From Sutterella sp. AM11-39 (lineage in GTDB: Bacteria > Pseudomonadota > Gammaproteobacteria > Burkholderiales > Burkholderiaceae_F): a DNA stretch of 64,000 bases. Position 1 is the first letter of the stretch. The number at the start of each line of letters is the position of its first letter. The stretch spans positions 1 to 64,000 of the forward strand of contig NZ_QRLV01000005.1 in assembly GCF_003472385.1 (NCBI RefSeq). The letters are read 5' to 3'. This document shows positions 35,119 through 46,841 of this stretch, in pieces. The notes under the pieces are model-generated. The model was given only the letters and a program-made list of their open reading frames with translations, ran no database searches and was not told where the DNA came from. A program made the translations under genes and the position numbers.

Positions 35119-37131
35119 TTAGATGTCGGCGGGATCCACCTCAATTGACCAGTCCGTTCCAGCATCCCGAGAGTCTGGTACCGACATCGCTGCCGACCAG
35201 GCAGCAAGGAACGCGTGAAGCCTCGCGCGGGAACCCGCTTCCACCAAGAGCTGTCCGCGCTCCCAGTCCTTGAGCCGCATAAGAGGCATCGGAACCGGTT
35301 CGTAAACGAACACATCGTCTCCCGCCAATGCCTCGGCTTTACTTCTTGCACGCCGCAGAAAGCCCAGCGCCCGATCAAGCGTCTTTGCCTGTGCCGTCAA
35401 TAGAGCCTGACGGCAAAACGGCGGCGAAGCGGCTTCCTCGCGCTCCCGCAGCAGTCGCTCGGCAAAACGCTCGTAACTTTGCGCCTTCATATCGTCGTAA
35501 ACGGGATGATTCGGGTAACGGGTCTGGATCAACACGCGGCCAGCTCGCTCGGCTCGGCCCGCACGGCCGGCAACCTGCATGAGCGTGGCGTACAGCCGCT
35601 CTTCGGCTCTCACGTCCGGACTCATCAATTGCGCGTCAGCGTTGAGAACCACCACCAGGCTCACGCGCTTGAAGTCGTGCCCCTTGGCAATCATCTGCGT
35701 TCCCACAACAATGTCAACGCTGCCGGCGTGCACCGATTCAAAGGCCGACTCAGCTGCCGATTTGCTGCGCACGCTGTCGCGGTCAATGCGAAGGACTCGC
35801 GCCTGCGGCCAGAGCGCCTCAATGGCCTCCTCAATGCGCTGCGTGCCGGTACCTACCGGCAGAATTTCGGCGTTGCCGCACACGGGACAGCGTTCGGGCA
35901 CACCGTAGCGGCTGCCGCAGTGATGGCACACCAAACGCTTTTCCGTCTTGTGAAACACCGTAAATCCCGAGCAGTGCACGCACCGCGTCACCCAGCCGCA
36001 GGCCGTACAGCTGATCACAGGCGCATAACCTCGCCGGTTGATGAAGATCAGCACTTGACCGCCCGCTTCGATGGCCTGCGTCACCGCCTCCTTGACCTCT
36101 TCGGCAAAGACGGCAGGCTTGCGCTTGGACATATCGATGAGCTGCATGTCGGGCAAATGAGCGCTTGCCACCGCACGGCGCGACAACGTCAGCCGCTTGT
36201 ACTGACCGATGCGCACCTGCTGCCAGGTTTCAAGCGACGGCGTCGCCGACCCCAGCACACAGGCAATCTTGTTGTCAAAGGCCCGCTTAAGCGCTACGTC
36301 GCGAGCTGAAAACCGCATCCCCTCTCCAGCCTTGTAGCTCGGGTCGTGCTCTTCGTCGACGATGACGAGCGAAAGTTTTTGAAAGCTCGCAAAAACGGCC
36401 ATGCGCGTTCCGACCAAAATGCGTGCCCGACCTTCGTGCACGGCAAGCCAGTTGCGCGCTCTCTGTGCCGGCGTCAGGCTCGAGTGCATCGTCACGACGG
36501 TGGCCTGAGCAAAACGTGCCCTCACGCGGGCTTCAAGCTGCGGTGTCAGATTGATTTCCGGCACCAGAAGCATCACCTGCGCCTGCGGATCCTTGGCCAG
36601 CACGCTTTCGATGATGTGCAGGTAAACCTCAGTCTTTCCGGAACCGGTCACGCCGAAGAGCAAAAACGGTGCGTAGCCGGTGCTTGACGACACGGCGTCA
36701 GCAGCCGCCTGCTGTTCATCGTTGAGCACTGGCGCCGGTTCATAGGCAATCTTCTTGGTTTTGAGTTCGCGCAACTTCTCAAGCCGCTTTTCATATGCAG
36801 GCGTAGCAGGCAGCCGAAAAAAAGGCGGCAGAGCGGACAAAGCCGCTTCGCCCCTCGCGCGCAGATAGTAGTCCGCCGCAAAAGCCATTGTCTTAAGCCA
36901 CTCTGCCCGCAAGGGCTTCACTTCGTTGAAGACGCGCAAGACGGATTTGATCTTTCCTGCGGGCACCTCCGTTGTATCGGCAAGCCCAGTCACGATCCCC
37001 ACCACCTTACGGGGGCCAAGCGGAACCAGCACTCGATCGCCGACACGCGGCAGTACTCCGTCGCCGACGGCATAGTCCAGCTCCGGCAGCGGAGCGTCGA
37101 CAATCACTTTGGCAAACTGTGGAGAAGTCAT
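35119..37131 (-). CDS. priA: Primosomal replication restart helicase PriA
   Basis: 670 residues from the ATG at 37131 (MTSPQFAKVIVDAPLPELDYAV). The 3'BD domain is followed by a DEAD/DEAH helicase with Walker A GVTGSGKTEVYL and Walker B VIVDEEHD. The zinc-binding cysteines are CTACGWVTRCVHC and CHHCGSRYGVPERCPVCG. GTQRIEEAIEALWP and GTQMIAKGHDF complete the signature. It reloads the replisome at stalled forks. Its upstream region holds DnaA boxes, which could belong to an origin or regulate this gene. The frame continues 49 codons upstream without family support. Confidence 0.96.
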   Translation of the reverse strand: MTSPQFAKVIVDAPLPELDYAVGDGVLPRVGDRVLVPLGPRKVVGIVTGLADTTEVPAGKIKSVLRVFNEVKPLRAEWLKTMAFAADYYLRARGEAALSALPPFFRLPATPAYEKRLEKLRELKTKKIAYEPAPVLNDEQQAAADAVSSSTGYAPFLLFGVTGSGKTEVYLHIIESVLAKDPQAQVMLLVPEINLTPQLEARVRARFAQATVVTMHSSLTPAQRARNWLAVHEGRARILVGTRMAVFASFQKLSLVIVDEEHDPSYKAGEGMRFSARDVALKRAFDNKIACVLGSATPSLETWQQVRIGQYKRLTLSRRAVASAHLPDMQLIDMSKRKPAVFAEEVKEAVTQAIEAGGQVLIFINRRGYAPVISCTACGWVTRCVHCSGFTVFHKTEKRLVCHHCGSRYGVPERCPVCGNAEILPVGTGTQRIEEAIEALWPQARVLRIDRDSVRSKSAAESAFESVHAGSVDIVVGTQMIAKGHDFKRVSLVVVLNADAQLMSPDVRAEERLYATLMQVAGRAGRAERAGRVLIQTRYPNHPVYDDMKAQSYERFAERLLREREEAASPPFCRQALLTAQAKTLDRALGFLRRARSKAEALAGDDVFVYEPVPMPLMRLKDWERGQLLVEAGSRARLHAFLAAWSAAMSVPDSRDAGTDWSIEVDPADI

Positions 37132-37242
37132 GAAAAACGTGTTCGCAAAAAAATGGATCAATTGCCGATTAAGTCTTGAGGCAACAAGAATTTTAAGAGT
37201 CGGCAAGAGCCTCTTGCAGGGTGTGTACAACCGCTTTCGGCC

Positions 37243-37263
37243 TGTGGATAACTGTGTGGAAAA
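37243..37263. promoter_or_regulatory. DnaA box pair 1, upstream of priA
   Basis: TGTGGATAA (37243-37251) is an exact DnaA box, the complement of TTATCCACA. It is followed 3 bases later by TGTGGAAAA (37255-37263), one base off at position 7 of the box. It is 112 bases upstream of the priA start. Confidence 0.7.
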
Positions 37264-37375
37264 CACTTGTTTTCCCAAGCCGTACAGGGGATAAAGCCAC
37301 TTTAGACCGGTTCAAGGATGTCTCAATAGGATGGTATCAATTCCCTTTAAATTCAACATGTTACACACAAGAATC

Positions 37376-37400
37376 AAAAGAAAGACCCTCATTTTGAGGG
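37376..37400 (-). terminator. Terminator of hemE
   Basis: CCCTC (37386-37390) and GAGGG (37396-37400) form a short GC stem. The minus strand then reads TCTTTCTTTT. It lies just over 100 bases after the hemE stop, beyond the second DnaA-box pair. Confidence 0.65.
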
Positions 37401-37432
37401 CCTTTTCTTTCTTCACAACCTGTGATCAAAGC

Positions 37433-37466
37433 TGTGGATAACTTTGTGGAAAACGATTTTTCCACA
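37433..37466. promoter_or_regulatory. DnaA box cluster 2, next to hemE
   Basis: An exact TGTGGATAA at 37433-37441 and TGTGGAAAA at 37445-37453 repeat the layout of cluster 1 with one base changed. An inverted TTTTCCACA follows at 37458-37466. It ends 37 bases before the hemE stop codon. Confidence 0.7.
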
Positions 37467-37503
37467 ACTTCTTGGGGCAGCCGGGAGTCTGCCCACTAGA
37501 GTC

Positions 37504-38574
37504 TTAGGCTGCGTGCATTTGACGCGAGTAGTTGTGCACTTCGTCAACCAGGATACGAACTGCTTCAGGATCGGTGTGCTGGTTGATGCCGTGGCCAAGG
37601 TTAAAGACATGGCCGCCATTGCCGACCTTGCCGAAGCTGTCGATTACGCGGCGCGCTTCACGACGGATACTAGTCTCGTCGGCAAAAAGCACTGCCGGAT
37701 CAAGGTTGCCCTGCAGCGCCACCGTATCCTGTACGCAGGCTCGAGCCTTGGTGAGGTTCACCGTCCAGTCCAGACCGATGCAGTCGGCACCTGTTGCGGC
37801 CATTTCCTTGAGCCACAAACCGCCTCCCTTGGTAAAAAGGATCACCGGGACCTTCTCGCCGTCGTTTTCTCGAATGAGACCGTCGACGATCTGCTTCATG
37901 TACTTCAGACTGAATTCCTCAAAGTAGCCGTCGGCCAGAGCGCCGCCCCAAGTGTCGAAAATCTGAACGGCCTGAGCGCCCGCCTGAATCTGGGCGTTGA
38001 GGTATGCCGTAACGGCACGAGCATTGACATCCAGAATGCGGTGCAACAGATCCGGACGCGAATACATCATCTTCTTGATCGTTGCGAAATCCTTGGAGCT
38101 GCCGCCTTCAACCATATAGCAAGCCAGAGTGAAGGGAGAACCGGAAAAGCCGATCAGCGGCACGCGGTTGTTAAGTTCGCGGCGGATCACGCGCACGGCT
38201 TCGGTGACATAGCCGAGGCTGTCTTCAATATCGGGCACATACAGTGCGTTGACAGCTTCTTCGCTTTGCACGGGCTTGGCAAAAACGGGGCCTTCGCCGG
38301 CCACAAAGTTCAGACCGAGTCCCATAGCATCGGGAACCGTAAGAATGTCCGAGAAAAGAATGGCGGCGTCGAGACCATAACGATCCACGGGCTGCAGCGT
38401 CACTTCGCAAGCCGCTTCAGGACACTTGGCCAAGGCGAGGAACGACCCGAGGCGTGCGCGCGTGGCGTTGTACTCAGGCAGGTAGCGGCCGGCCTGACGC
38501 ATCAGCCACAACGGGGTATAGTCGGTATGTTCGCGCTTGAGCGCACGCAAAAAAGTGTCGTTGATCGGTTTCAT
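37504..38574 (-). CDS. hemE: Uroporphyrinogen decarboxylase
   Basis: 356 residues, the usual length. It opens with [32 protein letters not shown], which includes the RQAGRYxPEY signature. [21 protein letters not shown] lies near the end. It converts uroporphyrinogen III to coproporphyrinogen III in heme synthesis, relevant here because the bd oxidase and globin need heme. Its ATG shares bases with the start codon of the divergent DUF167 gene. It lies between the DnaA-box gap and the DUF167 gene. Confidence 0.97.
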   Translation of the reverse strand: MKPINDTFLRALKREHTDYTPLWLMRQAGRYLPEYNATRARLGSFLALAKCPEAACEVTLQPVDRYGLDAAILFSDILTVPDAMGLGLNFVAGEGPVFAKPVQSEEAVNALYVPDIEDSLGYVTEAVRVIRRELNNRVPLIGFSGSPFTLACYMVEGGSSKDFATIKKMMYSRPDLLHRILDVNARAVTAYLNAQIQAGAQAVQIFDTWGGALADGYFEEFSLKYMKQIVDGLIRENDGEKVPVILFTKGGGLWLKEMAATGADCIGLDWTVNLTKARACVQDTVALQGNLDPAVLFADETSIRREARRVIDSFGKVGNGGHVFNLGHGINQHTDPEAVRILVDEVHNYSRQMHAA

Positions 38575-38929
38575 GGCAAAAAATTCTGTACAAAGCGTCC
38601 GAGAAAGCACGGATTCTCGCACACCTAACCTTTGTTCTTGGTTAAGAGAGGCAGATGGAGGCGTTGTCGTGAACGTTCACGCGCGTCCCGGCGCCAAAAA
38701 GGACGCCGTTGCGGGTATCTTCGACAACAAGCTGAAAGTGGCGCTTGCGGCGCCTCCCGTCGATGGCAAAGCTAACGCCAAATTGTGCGCGTTCCTCGCT
38801 AAGAAAATCGGCACAGCTAAATCCGGCGTGACGCTGATCTCGGGCGAAACCAGTCGGGATAAGCGGGTTCGCATCTCCGGTGTTGCGCCCGAGGCAGTGT
38901 TGAAAGCGTTGAGTCCCGAAGAAAATTAA
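38573..38929 (+). CDS. yggU: DUF167 (YggU) family protein
   Basis: 118 residues. The family core [20 protein letters not shown]...[25 protein letters not shown]...[18 protein letters not shown] is clear. The only in-frame start before the conserved [11 protein letters not shown] is the ATG at 38573 (another at 38537 lies inside hemE). It overlaps the hemE start codon in a shared CATG. Small cytoplasmic protein of unknown role. Its stop overlaps that of the convergent stress-protein gene. Confidence 0.82.
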   Translation: MAKNSVQSVRESTDSRTPNLCSWLREADGGVVVNVHARPGAKKDAVAGIFDNKLKVALAAPPVDGKANAKLCAFLAKKIGTAKSGVTLISGETSRDKRVRISGVAPEAVLKALSPEEN

Positions 38930-39342
38930 CGGATCACCAACACGGGACGATCGGCCTCGGCAAGGGTCTTTTGCGTTTCGGACCCCAGGAAGAGACTGCC
39001 GAGAGAGCCCAGACCGCGGCTCGCCATCACGATAAAACGAGCATCGTAGCGCATGGCCACGCTCAGAATGCCCTCGTGCGGGGTAGCGGCGTGTTCGGCC
39101 AAAATCAAATAGGGAATACCGGCGGCCTGCGCTTCTTCAGCGATGGTCTGCAAGCGGTCGCGCACCTCCTGAGGTTCGCCTTCCAGACCGTTTTCGGGAG
39201 CATCCCCCTTGACAACCGTCATGCCAAGCAGAGGCAGACCGAGCGTTTTTGCAAGCTCCACGGCCGTCGTCACGCCCTTTTCGGACAAGCTGCTGCCGTC
39301 GGTGCAAACCTGAATCACATCCGTAAATTCTTGTGCATCCAT
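38926..39342 (-). CDS. Universal stress protein (UspA family)
   Basis: 138 residues. The Usp fold shows VIQVCTDGSSLSEKGVTTAVELAKTL at the start and the ATP-binding-type motif ASRGLGSLGSLFLGSETQKTLAEADRPVLVI at the end (G-2X-G-9X-G(S/T)). I choose the ATG at 39342, with AAGGAG seven bases upstream, over one at 39360. Such proteins are induced by stress; the exact role is unknown. Single gene, convergent with the DUF167 gene. Confidence 0.9.
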   Translation of the reverse strand: MDAQEFTDVIQVCTDGSSLSEKGVTTAVELAKTLGLPLLGMTVVKGDAPENGLEGEPQEVRDRLQTIAEEAQAAGIPYLILAEHAATPHEGILSVAMRYDARFIVMASRGLGSLGSLFLGSETQKTLAEADRPVLVIR

Positions 39343-39440
39343 CGAGATGCTCCTTTCCATATCAATTCCATCAAGGTGCCGCTCATCGGCGGCTGTCCTT
39401 CGAATCCTAGCGCAAACTTGAGGCAGTCAGGCGACGGACA

Positions 39441-39504
39441 AAAGAAAAACGGCCCTTTCGCCGACGCGCCCTCATAAAAATGAGGTCACGCCTTGAAAAG
39501 GCCG
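39441..39504 (-). terminator. Terminator of the atp operon
   Basis: On the minus strand CGGCCTTTTC (39495-39504) pairs with GAAAGGGCCG (39450-39459) with one G-T pair, followed by TTTTTCTTTT. The loop holds a second hairpin, CCTCATTTTTATGAGG (39470-39485), giving a branched shape. It is 39 bases after atpC. Confidence 0.8.
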
Positions 39505-39542
39505 CTTCTCCAAGCAAGGCGTCTTCACGCCGTAGCACACGG

Positions 39543-39953
39543 TTAGTGACGCATGCGCTTGATGTAGGCGATCTGTGCAGCCAGTGCTGCCATGGTCGCT
39601 TCGAGCTTGGCAATCTCCATGTTGCTCTGCGCCTTGGCGCGGTGAAGCTTCGCTTCTTCGAGCGCCTGCTTCGCCTTGGCTTCATCAAGATCCTTGCTGC
39701 GGATGGCCGTGTCAGCCAGAACAGTCACGCGGTCGGGCTGCACCTCAAGGATGCCGCCTGCGACGAACACGTTTTCCTGCGTTCCTTCCGTCGTCGTGAT
39801 GCGCACGGCACCGGGACGAATGCGGGTAAGCAGAGGAACGTGTCCGGGCAGAATGCCGAGCTCGCCTTCCTGACCGGGCAGAGCCACAAAACTGGCTTCC
39901 CCGGAGAAGATGGACTCTTCTGCGCTGACGACGTCAACAAAAATCGTAGCCAT
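39543..39953 (-). CDS. atpC: ATP synthase F1 epsilon subunit
   Basis: 136 residues from the ATG at 39953, with GGAG seven bases upstream. It starts [20 protein letters not shown], and contains [19 protein letters not shown], the family beta-sandwich, then a helical C-terminus that can brake the motor. Last gene of atpIBEFHAGDC. The longer frame to 39989 lacks family support. Confidence 0.96.
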   Translation of the reverse strand: MATIFVDVVSAEESIFSGEASFVALPGQEGELGILPGHVPLLTRIRPGAVRITTTEGTQENVFVAGGILEVQPDRVTVLADTAIRSKDLDEAKAKQALEEAKLHRAKAQSNMEIAKLEATMAALAAQIAYIKRMRH

Positions 39954-40038
39954 AGATTGCTCCGTTAAAACGGCTTGATGCCGGTGCACTGCGGAGAGTC
40001 GCTTTTACGCTGTCCTCCGCAGGTGCAGTGAGCCGGAA

Positions 40039-41472
<1,434 letters not shown>

Positions 41473-42357
41473 TTAAGACACGGCGGCGGCACCACCGACG
41501 ATTTCGGTGATTTCCTTCGTAATGCCGGCCTGACGGGTCTTGTTATAGACGAGCTGCAGTTCACCGATCAGCTTCTTGGCGTTGTCCGAAGCGGCCTTCA
41601 TGGCCACCATACGGGCAGACTGCTCGGAAGCCATGTTTTCTGCAACCGACGAATAAATCAAAGCTTCGACGTAGCGCTTGAGCAATTCGTCGAGCACGGT
41701 CTGCGCATTCGGTTCGTAGATATAGTCCCACGAATACGCATGCGGTTTTTCCCCGAGGGATGCGAGCTTGTCGTCGGTAAGCGGCAAAAGCTGCTCAATG
41801 ACAGGTTCCTGCTTCATCGCGTTGATAAAGCGCGAGTAAGCGAGGTACACGCAATCAACCTTGCCCTGCGCGTAAGCATCGAGCTGTACGCGGATGGCAC
41901 CCAGGAGGCGTTCGAGCTGGGGATGATCGCCCAGCTGAACAGCCTGGCTCACCACTTCGAGACCGGCGTGGCCGCAGAATGCGACAGCCTTGTTACCAAT
42001 GGCCGTCACCTGCAGCGTTACGCCCTGTTCGCGAAGTTCGGCTGCCTTGTGCAGAACCTGTCGCTGAATGTTCGTATTCAGCGCACCGGCCAGACCCTTG
42101 TCCGTGGTCACCATGATGAGCGCGGCCTTACCGGTCTGAACCTTGTGCTTGACGAGGAACGGATGGCTGTAGTCCGCACGTGCACTTGCAAGATGCGCAA
42201 TGATATTGCGCACCTTGTCGGCATACGGGCGGGCTGCGCGCATACGATCCTGAGCCTTACGCATCTTCGAGGCCGCAACCATCTCCATCGCCTTGGTGAT
42301 CTTGCGCGTGTTCTGCACGCTCTTGATCTTTCCGCGAATTTCCTTTGTACTAGGCAT
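41473..42357 (-). CDS. atpG: ATP synthase F1 gamma subunit
   Basis: 294 residues. The N-terminal helix is [36 protein letters not shown]. The C-terminal helix is [41 protein letters not shown]. It is the rotating shaft inside the alpha3beta3 ring. It lies between atpA (30-base gap) and atpD. Confidence 0.97.
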   Translation of the reverse strand: MPSTKEIRGKIKSVQNTRKITKAMEMVAASKMRKAQDRMRAARPYADKVRNIIAHLASARADYSHPFLVKHKVQTGKAALIMVTTDKGLAGALNTNIQRQVLHKAAELREQGVTLQVTAIGNKAVAFCGHAGLEVVSQAVQLGDHPQLERLLGAIRVQLDAYAQGKVDCVYLAYSRFINAMKQEPVIEQLLPLTDDKLASLGEKPHAYSWDYIYEPNAQTVLDELLKRYVEALIYSSVAENMASEQSARMVAMKAASDNAKKLIGELQLVYNKTRQAGITKEITEIVGGAAAVS

Positions 42358-42386
42358 GTGGTCCTCTCAGAGTGTGTTGGTGCCGA

Positions 42387-43928
42387 TTACCACGCACCGT
42401 TCTTCTTGAACTCTTCGATAGCAGACTTCATGATGGCGCCGTCTTCCTTGGACAGCTCCTTCTTCTGCTCGATGCGTTCAACCAGATCGGCGTGGTGCTG
42501 CTGCAGGTATTCACGCATGGCGCGTTCGCACTTGAGAGCGTCCTTAACGGCCACGTCGTCAAATGCACCCATTTCAACAGCGTACAACGTCACAGCTTCT
42601 TCCCAAACCTGCAACGGCTGGTACTGGGGCTGCTTCATGAGTTCGGTCACCACACGGCCGCGTTCAAGCTGCTTGCGGGTGGCTTCGTCAAGGTCGCTGG
42701 CGAACTGAGCAAATGCAGCCAGTTCACGATACTGAGCCAGGGCCAGACGCACACCGCCGCCGAGCTTCTTGATGATCTTGGTCTGAGCTGCGCCACCCAC
42801 ACGAGACACCGAGATGCCGGGGTTGATAGCAGGACGGACACCGGCGTTGAACAAGTCGGTTTCCAAGAAGATCTGGCCGTCGGTAATAGAAATCACGTTC
42901 GTCGGAACGAAGGCGGTCACGTCACCGGCCTGCGTTTCAATGATCGGCAGAGCGGTCATCGAACCCGTCTTGCCCTTGACAGCACCCTTCGTGAAGCGTT
43001 CGACATAAGCCGGGTTCACGCGAGCGGCGCGTTCGAGCAGACGGGAGTGCAGGTAGAACACGTCGCCGGGATAGGCTTCGCGTCCGGGCGGACGACGCAG
43101 CAACAGGGAAATCTGGCGATAAGCCCAGGCCTGCTTGGTCAAGTCGTCGTAGACAATCAGGCTGTCCTGACCGCGGTCACGGAAGTACTCGCCCATCGTG
43201 GCGCCCGCGTAGGGAGCGATGTACTGCAGAGCGGCGGATTCGGAAGCCGTAGCAGCCACGATGATGGTGTATTCCATAGCGCCGTGCTCTTCGAGCTGAC
43301 GCACCACGTTAGCGATCGTGGAGGCCTTCTGGCCGATAGCCACGTAAACGCAGATCAGGTCCTTGCCCTTCTGGTTAATGATCGTATCGATGGCGATAGC
43401 CGTCTTACCGGTCTGGCGGTCGCCGATGATCAATTCACGCTGGCCACGGCCAATCGGGATCATGGCGTCAACAGACTTCAGACCCGTCTGAACAGGCTGG
43501 CTCACGGACTGACGATCGATAACGCCGGGAGCAACCTTTTCAACCACGTCGAATTCGTCAGTAGCGATCGGGCCCTTGCCGTCGATCGGCTGGCCGAGCG
43601 CGTTCACCACGCGGCCGATCAGGGCCGGACCGACGGGAACGGAAAGGATGCGACCGGTGGTCTTGACCGTATCGCCTTCGGAAATGTGTTCGTAGTTGCC
43701 GAGAATAACGGCACCGACGGAATCACGTTCAAGGTTAAGCGCGAGGCCATAGGTATTGCCGGGGAATTCCAGCATTTCGCCCTGCATCACGTCGTGAAGA
43801 CCGTGCACGCGGCAAATACCGTCAGTCACCGAAACCACGGTGCCCTGGGTACGGAGATCAGCCGAAACCCCGAGGCCTTCGATTCGCTGCTTCAGCAGTT
43901 CGCTGATTTCACTAGGATTAAGTTGCAT
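42387..43928 (-). CDS. atpA: ATP synthase F1 alpha subunit
   Basis: 513 residues, the standard length. The P-loop is [15 protein letters not shown]. The conserved [17 protein letters not shown] and [14 protein letters not shown] segments supply the catalytic-interface arginine. It carries the regulatory, non-catalytic nucleotide sites. N-terminus [19 protein letters not shown]. 17 bases after atpH. Confidence 0.98.
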   Translation of the reverse strand: MQLNPSEISELLKQRIEGLGVSADLRTQGTVVSVTDGICRVHGLHDVMQGEMLEFPGNTYGLALNLERDSVGAVILGNYEHISEGDTVKTTGRILSVPVGPALIGRVVNALGQPIDGKGPIATDEFDVVEKVAPGVIDRQSVSQPVQTGLKSVDAMIPIGRGQRELIIGDRQTGKTAIAIDTIINQKGKDLICVYVAIGQKASTIANVVRQLEEHGAMEYTIIVAATASESAALQYIAPYAGATMGEYFRDRGQDSLIVYDDLTKQAWAYRQISLLLRRPPGREAYPGDVFYLHSRLLERAARVNPAYVERFTKGAVKGKTGSMTALPIIETQAGDVTAFVPTNVISITDGQIFLETDLFNAGVRPAINPGISVSRVGGAAQTKIIKKLGGGVRLALAQYRELAAFAQFASDLDEATRKQLERGRVVTELMKQPQYQPLQVWEEAVTLYAVEMGAFDDVAVKDALKCERAMREYLQQHHADLVERIEQKKELSKEDGAIMKSAIEEFKKNGAW

Positions 43929-43945
43929 TCTTAGAGCTCCGAAAT

Positions 43946-44494
43946 TTATGCGGTGAGCGCCGCCTTCATCTGCGCAAGACGCGCACGAACCGAACCGTCA
44001 AGCACTTGGTCTCCAACACGGATGCTGACACCGCCGATGAGGTCCTTGTTGATGGACACTTCAGGGCGGAGCGTCACTCCGGGGAACTTCTGGCTAAGAG
44101 CTTTGACAAGCTGGTCGACGTCCTTCTTGGTAAGCGCGTAGGCGGACTCGATGTAGGCGTCAGCGACACCTTCGGATTCGTTTTTAAGCGCACGGAACTG
44201 CGCGGCGATCTCGGGCAAAGCACAGAGACGACCATTTTCGATGACTGTGCGCAGAAGGCCTTTCAGCTGGGAGGGAGCCTCCTCGCCGATCGACCCGGCA
44301 AGCAGGTCATACATCTGGTCATCGGTCACCTTAGGATCGGACACGAGTTCGGCAACCTGCGGTTCGGAAACCGCAGAGCTGAGAGCAAAGAGCGACTGCT
44401 CAATCTCAGCGGCCTGCGCGGTGTCCCCACGGTCTGCAAGAGCCTTCCAGAGGCCTTGAGCGTAAGGGCGGGCAATCGTCGAAAGTTCAGCCAT
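43946..44494 (-). CDS. atpH: ATP synthase F1 delta subunit
   Basis: 182 residues. It starts [19 protein letters not shown], the usual AtpH start (ARPYAxAxF-like). The C-terminal [27 protein letters not shown] is typical. It links F1 to the peripheral stalk. Its ATG lies two bases after the atpF stop. Confidence 0.96.
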   Translation of the reverse strand: MAELSTIARPYAQGLWKALADRGDTAQAAEIEQSLFALSSAVSEPQVAELVSDPKVTDDQMYDLLAGSIGEEAPSQLKGLLRTVIENGRLCALPEIAAQFRALKNESEGVADAYIESAYALTKKDVDQLVKALSQKFPGVTLRPEVSINKDLIGGVSIRVGDQVLDGSVRARLAQMKAALTA

Positions 44495-44496
44495 GA

Positions 44497-44967
44497 TTAG
44501 AGCTTCGCCTTAAGTTGTTCAAGAAGCTGTGCGTGGACGGACTTGTCCACTTCGCGAGCAAGAATCTGCTCGGCACCGGCAACAGCGAGTGCTGCAACTT
44601 CGTCACGAAGCTGTTCGCGGGCACGCTGCATTTCCTGTGCGGCCTCAGCCTTGGCGCTCGCAATGATGCGATCGGCTTCAGCCTGGGCGCGTTCCTTGGC
44701 ATTTTCAACGATCGCTGCGCCGCGCTTTTCACCGTCAGAGACGATGGTCGTCGCATGAGCACGTGCTTCTGCTTCGATCTCGCGGCCCTTGGCCTGGGCT
44801 TCGGCAAGAGCTTCGTTGCTCTTGTCGGCAGCGGCAAGACCCTGAGCGATCTTGTTTTGGCGTTCTTCGATCGCTTTGATCAAAGGCGGCCAGATGAACT
44901 TCATCGTGATCCAGCATCCGATGAAGAACACCACCATCTGTACAAACAGAGAGGCATTAATGTTCAT
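44497..44967 (-). CDS. atpF: ATP synthase Fo subunit b
   Basis: 156 residues from the ATG at 44967 ([19 protein letters not shown]), the known b-subunit start. One membrane helix (about 5-25) is followed by a long charged coiled coil ([32 protein letters not shown]) forming the stator. A TTG two codons earlier is rejected. It follows atpE after a 135-base gap with two hairpins. Confidence 0.96.
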   Translation of the reverse strand: MNINASLFVQMVVFFIGCWITMKFIWPPLIKAIEERQNKIAQGLAAADKSNEALAEAQAKGREIEAEARAHATTIVSDGEKRGAAIVENAKERAQAEADRIIASAKAEAAQEMQRAREQLRDEVAALAVAGAEQILAREVDKSVHAQLLEQLKAKL

Positions 44968-44983
44968 TGTCAACCCCGTTTTT

Positions 44984-45001
44984 GCCGCACACCCCAGCGG
45001 C
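44984..45001. other. Hairpin in the atpE-atpF gap, near atpF
   Basis: GCCGC (44984-44988) pairs with GCGGC (44997-45001) across 8 bases, directly before the ribosome site of atpF. It may modulate atpF translation; that is inference. Confidence 0.4.
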
Positions 45002-45066
45002 GGATTAGCTTGGAGCCTCCGCCGTCAAGGTGTTCGCGGCAACGTCAATTAAAAATAGACGGTATT

Positions 45067-45090
45067 GGATCGAGCCTTGTGCATCGATCC
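45067..45090. other. Hairpin in the atpE-atpF gap, near atpE
   Basis: GGATCGA (45067-45073) pairs perfectly with TCGATCC (45084-45090) across 10 bases. No T-run follows on the minus strand, so it is not a standard terminator. It may protect or delimit the atpE message, of which more is needed than of the other subunits. Confidence 0.45.
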
Positions 45091-45102
45091 TTTAAACCGG
45101 GA

Positions 45103-45369
<267 letters not shown>

Positions 45370-45412
45370 TTAGGAATGAAAAGAGAAAGTTAGGAAAAGG
45401 AAAAAATATCTG

Positions 45413-46246
45413 TCAGTGTCCGTCATGTGCCTGACCGATGTAAACCAAGGTCAGCATCATCATGATGAACGCCTGAAGCAGAACGATCAAAATGTGGAAC
45501 AACCACCAGCAAAGGCCGGCAAAAATCTGGCCGAACACGCTCAACGAGCCCCCGAACACGCCGAAGCTCATGGCATAGCCGCCGAGCAGAGCGATCAGGA
45601 AGAAGAGCAGTTCACCTGCGTACATGTTGCCAAAGAGTCGCATGCCGAGACTGACGGTCTTAGCAAGATACTCAATGATATTCAATGCACAGTTAAAGGG
45701 CCACAACAGGAAGTGGTTGCCGAACGGAGCCGAGAACAGCTCGTGGAACCAACCGCCTGCACCTTTAATCTTAAAGCCGTAGTACAGACTCAGGAGAAGC
45801 ACGGCGATGGAGATACCCATCGTGCCATTCAAGTCTGCCGTCGGCAGCGGACGCAAGTAGTGGATGCCGAAAAGACCAGCGATAGCGGGCAGCAAGTCGA
45901 CAGGAACCAAGTCGATTGCATTCATCAGCACGACCCAGACGAAAACCGTCAATGCACAGGGAGCGATAAAGGTACGATCGCCGTGCACAATCGATTTACT
46001 CTGTTCTTCCACCATATCCACAAGCATTTCAACGGCGCACTGGAACTTGCCCGGCACACCGCTCGTCGCATTCTTTGCGGCGCGGCGAAGCAACCACAGC
46101 GAAACAACAAGCATGAGGATAGAGAAGAAGATGGTGTCGTAGTTGATGACCGAAAAGTCAATGATTGACTGCATCTTGCCGGAGGCATTATGCGTCAGGT
46201 GGTGAAGCATGTATCCGGTTGAGCTAAGTGCTCCTTCTGTAGCCAT
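45413..46246 (-). CDS. atpB: ATP synthase Fo subunit a
   Basis: 277 residues from the ATG at 46246, with AGGGA upstream. Multi-spanning membrane protein. The essential arginine lies in [22 protein letters not shown], typical of subunit a. [20 protein letters not shown] matches the family helix 2 region. It forms the proton half-channels against the c ring. It is second in the operon, after atpI. Confidence 0.96.
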   Translation of the reverse strand: MATEGALSSTGYMLHHLTHNASGKMQSIIDFSVINYDTIFFSILMLVVSLWLLRRAAKNATSGVPGKFQCAVEMLVDMVEEQSKSIVHGDRTFIAPCALTVFVWVVLMNAIDLVPVDLLPAIAGLFGIHYLRPLPTADLNGTMGISIAVLLLSLYYGFKIKGAGGWFHELFSAPFGNHFLLWPFNCALNIIEYLAKTVSLGMRLFGNMYAGELLFFLIALLGGYAMSFGVFGGSLSVFGQIFAGLCWWLFHILIVLLQAFIMMMLTLVYIGQAHDGH

Positions 46247-46265
46247 AACCAAATCCCTTTGGGTC

Positions 46266-46622
46266 TCAGTGTTTAATAAAGATAGAAATCATCTGGCCGA
46301 ACACACCGGCAATGATGCCGGCCAGCATTGCGGGCCAGACGAGATCTGTGAAGAACTTCGCCGTCAGCGCAAAGAGCACGCAGATTACGAAAATCTTGAG
46401 AAGCTCGCCCAGAAGTATCAGCGCCGGAGCAATCGGCTTTTTACTTCCGATGCTTCGAAGCAAACACAAAGCGAACATAGCGTTGGGCACAGCAACACAC
46501 AAACCACCGAACATGGCAGACAAACCTGCCCCCGAACCGAACCCGATCCAGGAGCCGAGCGCTGTCACGACGATGGCTGCAAATTGCCAGAGCACGACAC
46601 GAACCAATTCCTCACGATTCAT
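46266..46622 (-). CDS. atpI: ATP synthase AtpI
   Basis: 118 residues, four hydrophobic segments (about 10-30, 33-55, 70-92, 96-115). It matches the AtpI family in length, helix pattern and position ahead of atpB. AtpI is thought to help c-ring assembly or Mg2+ supply; its need is modest. It is the first gene behind the atp promoter. Confidence 0.88.
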   Translation of the reverse strand: MNREELVRVVLWQFAAIVVTALGSWIGFGSGAGLSAMFGGLCVAVPNAMFALCLLRSIGSKKPIAPALILLGELLKIFVICVLFALTAKFFTDLVWPAMLAGIIAGVFGQMISIFIKH

Positions 46623-46654
46623 ACCGTGCCGAACCCCCTTTTTTAAATGGCGCT

Positions 46655-46683
46655 ATTTTACGTGTGTACATACTCTTTAACAA
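46655..46683 (-). promoter_or_regulatory. Promoter of the atp operon
   Basis: On the minus strand a -35 TTGTTA (46678-46683), a 17-base spacer and a -10 TAAAAT (46655-46660) lie 33 bases upstream of the atpI start. Both hexamers are close to sigma70 consensus. Confidence 0.7.
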
Positions 46684-46841
46684 GTATCTGAAGGGCTTAA
46701 AGTCCTTACCACCACAGAGGTAGGCGGCGGCGCATTCTGCCAGTTTTTTAGCGGGTTTGCCAAATCTTAAGGCGTTTTGTTATGCGCCCTCCTTTTTCGA
46801 CATCTCGAAAACAAAACTCTGAGAAACGCGCCACCTATCTG

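Larger units (their letters stand above)
37132..37503. other. Non-coding gap between priA and hemE with DnaA-box clusters
   Basis: 372 bases without a gene. It contains two copies of a roughly 23-bp DnaA-box module (37242-37264 and 37432-37454), an extra inverted box at 37458-37466, the hemE terminator at 37376-37400 and an AT-rich stretch around 37320-37380. A weaker match AGGGGATAA lies at 37286-37294. It may be the replication origin, a DnaA titration site or the priA control region. Confidence 0.6.
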
